From positions 2,981,001 to 3,045,000 of the forward strand of contig NC_134679.1 of the NCBI RefSeq assembly GCF_024713945.1: 64,000 nt of DNA. The letters are read 5' to 3'. Shown one piece after another: positions 61,515 to 64,000 of this stretch (its first letter is position 1; every line of letters starts with the position of its first letter). The DNA comes from Dermatophagoides farinae (taxonomy: Eukaryota > Arthropoda > Arachnida > Sarcoptiformes > Pyroglyphidae). A program made the translations under genes and the position numbers. The notes under the pieces were generated by a model. The model did not search any database and was not told the origin of the DNA. It was given only the letters and a program-made list of their open reading frames with translations.

Positions 61515-64000
61515 CTAATATGAAAGAAAAGAAAAAAAAATGATGCGATCAATAAAACAAAAACAAAAAAAAATGCATATGAAGGAAATTAACGGTTTCA
61601 ACAATGATATGTGAAAATGAAAATGTGAATGAAAAAAAAAATAGGTGACATTCGATTATTATCGACAACAGACAATTATGCAGTCATCCATATATACCCT
61701 AGAGGGCTTCAATTAAACGTTTTTTTTCTTCTTCTTCCTCTATCCATCATCATTCATTTCAAATCAGCTTCGGAAATGAATTTTTTTTTTTTGCATTTGA
61801 GGAAGCTACACAAGTAGAAGAAGAAGAAGAAGAAAAAAAACGGCTCATCATTATTATTATTATCATCATCATCATCATGTATCATCAATGAACCGTAACC
61901 AACATTTGGAAGAAAAATATATAGACTTCTAATATATGATGAAAGGGGATATTGGCGTTTTTATTTTGTTGCCAGAACGCAAATAAAAACAATCATCATT
62001 TGGATGATGATAATGATAATGATGTTGATAATAATAACTAACCAATCATCATCATCATCAGCATCAATCTACAATCATCATCACAAACATAACAGAACCA
62101 TCATATTAGGTTTAGCTCATCATAATCATCATTATTATTATTATTAAAAGTCAAAACACCCCCAAGCAGCATAGTATAGCATGCATCAATGATTTGTGGA
62201 GATCCTAAGTCAAAACAAAGATGCAACAAAAAATAATTCGTAATGAAAAACAACTGATCAATGGATGATTTCGTGCAGTAAATCAAAATGTTGATTTAGA
62301 TGAACCACATTTTGCAAATAAATACTTTCGATCTCATCGAATAAAAGATAATTTTTTTTATTTATTTGGAAAAAAAACACAATTAATTTATCGATCAATC
62401 ACGGATCAATATTAAACAAAAAATAATTGTGTTATTGTATCAAATCGAATTGAATTAAATTTGAATCGATTCAAATAATAAATAACAAAAAAAAATTAAT
62501 TGGATAAGAAAACAATCCATCTTCAACCGAACCGTTGAAACCTAATAGACAAAAATTCAAATGAATCAATTCATTTATCCGATAGTATCGAATAAATGAT
62601 TATGATGATGTTTGAAATCATGATTTGATCAGTGAATGGATTCATCACTTTTAAACAATTGATCAGAAAGAGAGCAAGATACACCAACCAAATTGGTTAC
62701 CACCATCAATACAACAATGGCCATAATCAACTAAACCGCAGGACTATCATCCAGAAATCATGATGAATTTTCTCTCGACTAAACAATTGACGACTTTTGG
62801 GTGATTGGAAAATTTTATTTTTATTTTTTTATTACCATTATCACTAAAATCTAGGTAATCATCGTCAAATATAGAATAATCTTCATATTGATGATAATTC
62901 ATGATAACAATTGTATGATGGTTTCTGGAACATTGTAAAGCTTGTTATTTTCTGTTATGTTTTTGTCTATATCATCGTATGATATATAATGAAAAAGGGA
63001 GAGAGATAGTTCCAAGAAAAAAGAAAGCAAAAAATAAAATAAAATAATTTTTTTTCTAATGAAGGATGATAGAAAAAAAAAATATCCCAAGGGTTCATCA
63101 ATATGTTGCGGAATACAACAAAATTCGCAAACATCAATATTAAAAAAAAGATAATGATGATAAGGTTAGGCCTGTTTTGTTGTTGTTCCTCCCTTCCTGA
63201 TCATCATCATCCTCGTCATCATCAATGAAATCGAGAATCGAAACAAAACAAAACAAAACAAAAAAAAAATTAAACCCTTCAAGGCATAAACAACAACACA
63301 ACCACATTTGGTCGGTATATTATGTTGTATTCAATTCGTTTGATTAAAAAAAGGTTTCATTATTATTATTATTTCTCCATTTCGTATATAATGATGATGA
63401 TGGTGATAATGCACATTTATCAAAGAAAAATTTTATTTTCTTCATTACAATATACGCCTCTTCTTTGTTGTAAATAACATTGGCCAAAAAAAAAATAAAT
63501 AATTGATAAATGATGATGATATGTTTATGATTAATCCATTCACAACAAAAAAAAATTGATCAATCTACTTTCACTTTGATTTTTTGTTTCTTTGATAATT
63601 TAGTGAAAAAAAAGACATAACCGACAAAAACCACAACAACAAATAATTTTCGATAAAATTATACAAAAAAAATAAATAAATTGATCAACGATTGAAAAAA
63701 TCATTTTGTCCTTTCTTCCTTTCTCCCCCCGTTATCATCACTATTATCACCAACATGCAAAATATACATGTAGTAGTTGATACAACATTGACTTTCATAT
63801 TTTTCAACGGATTTTTAATCTGATTTGATTTAATGTTTTTTTTTTACTCTCTGTAGAACAAATGATGATATACAAATAAATCTATGTGAAAATATTGATA
63901 GACGAATTACAAAATGAAATCCATTCGAAATTCAGATAGAAGCTACATACATCAAAAACAGACAGTTTGAAAAACGGAACGAAAAATCGGAAGATCTGAT
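61515..64000. other. Presumed upstream intron of the PRDM gene
   Basis: About 2.5 kb without a supported coding segment. I looked on the minus strand for the preceding PR-domain exon (a segment with an N-W-M/I core) and did not find one. It contains GAA/TTC and ATT/CAT trinucleotide runs near 61817-61880. Confidence 0.45.

Noticed and set aside
62101..62286. Minus-strand 61-codon ORF as the missing PR-domain exon
   Set aside because: It has no N-W core or other PR/SET landmark, and no acceptor/donor pair fits the phase-0 start of the 61379-61514 exon.
1..64000. CRISPR arrays, operons, ribosome binding sites, rRNA or tRNA genes
   Set aside because: The DNA is eukaryotic. Regular repeats are microsatellites, MITEs or LTRs, and I found no convincing tRNA B-box with paired arms or rRNA core by eye; a tRNAscan-type search would be needed to exclude tRNAs fully.

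Overview
The window is eukaryotic DNA: very AT-rich, full of TCA/ATG, CA/GT and poly-A/T microsatellites, with intron-containing genes whose spliced introns are mostly only 50-160 bp. The gene content (a tandem cluster of ionotropic glutamate-receptor-like chemoreceptors, dystroglycan, a PRDM3/PRDM16/hamlet zinc-finger gene, BEL/Pao and copia retroelements) indicates an arthropod. The compact introns and low GC make a mite, such as an astigmatid, my first guess. That species-level guess is inference.

Layout, left to right. (1) The 3' end of a Ser/Thr-rich gene (2-430, +), then about 5.9 kb without a recognisable gene. (2) A choline/ethanolamine phosphotransferase-like gene (6313-8051, +) in three exons, carrying a one-base frameshift and a degraded catalytic motif. 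(3) Three tandem ionotropic-receptor genes on the minus strand (8190-14067). The third has a hAT-type MITE inside its first coding exon and a second, different hAT MITE 14 bp upstream of its ATG, both with perfect 8-bp target duplications. (4) About 5.9 kb intergenic. (5) A complete four-exon dystroglycan gene (20109-24446, +). (6) A large PRDM3/16 (EVI1/hamlet) gene on the minus strand. Its two zinc-finger exons are at 26003-30422, and two upstream exons encoding the end of the PR/SET domain plus a linker lie at 60265-60565 and 61379-61514. If they join as their phases suggest, one intron of about 30 kb fills most of the right half of the window and the gene continues past the right edge.

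That intron hosts two insertions. The first (35210-38480) joins a 3'-end copia fragment (LTR, polypurine tract, frameshifted integrase) to a poorly explained stretch and then an intact, intronless 534-codon ORF. I suspect this ORF is an endogenised RNA-virus nucleoprotein. The whole 3.27-kb block lies between two ~425-bp direct copies of host sequence. The second (49833-53588) is a young BEL/Pao deletion derivative with both LTRs, a matching flanking duplication and one 975-codon ORF running across the deletion.

The strongest observations are the copia/virus-like chimera between long direct repeats, the MITE disruption of a receptor gene, the decayed phosphotransferase, and the phase-consistent reconnection of PR-domain exons to the zinc-finger exons 30 kb away. 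Splice sites were assigned by eye from consensus, reading frame and family resemblance. No similarity search was possible.
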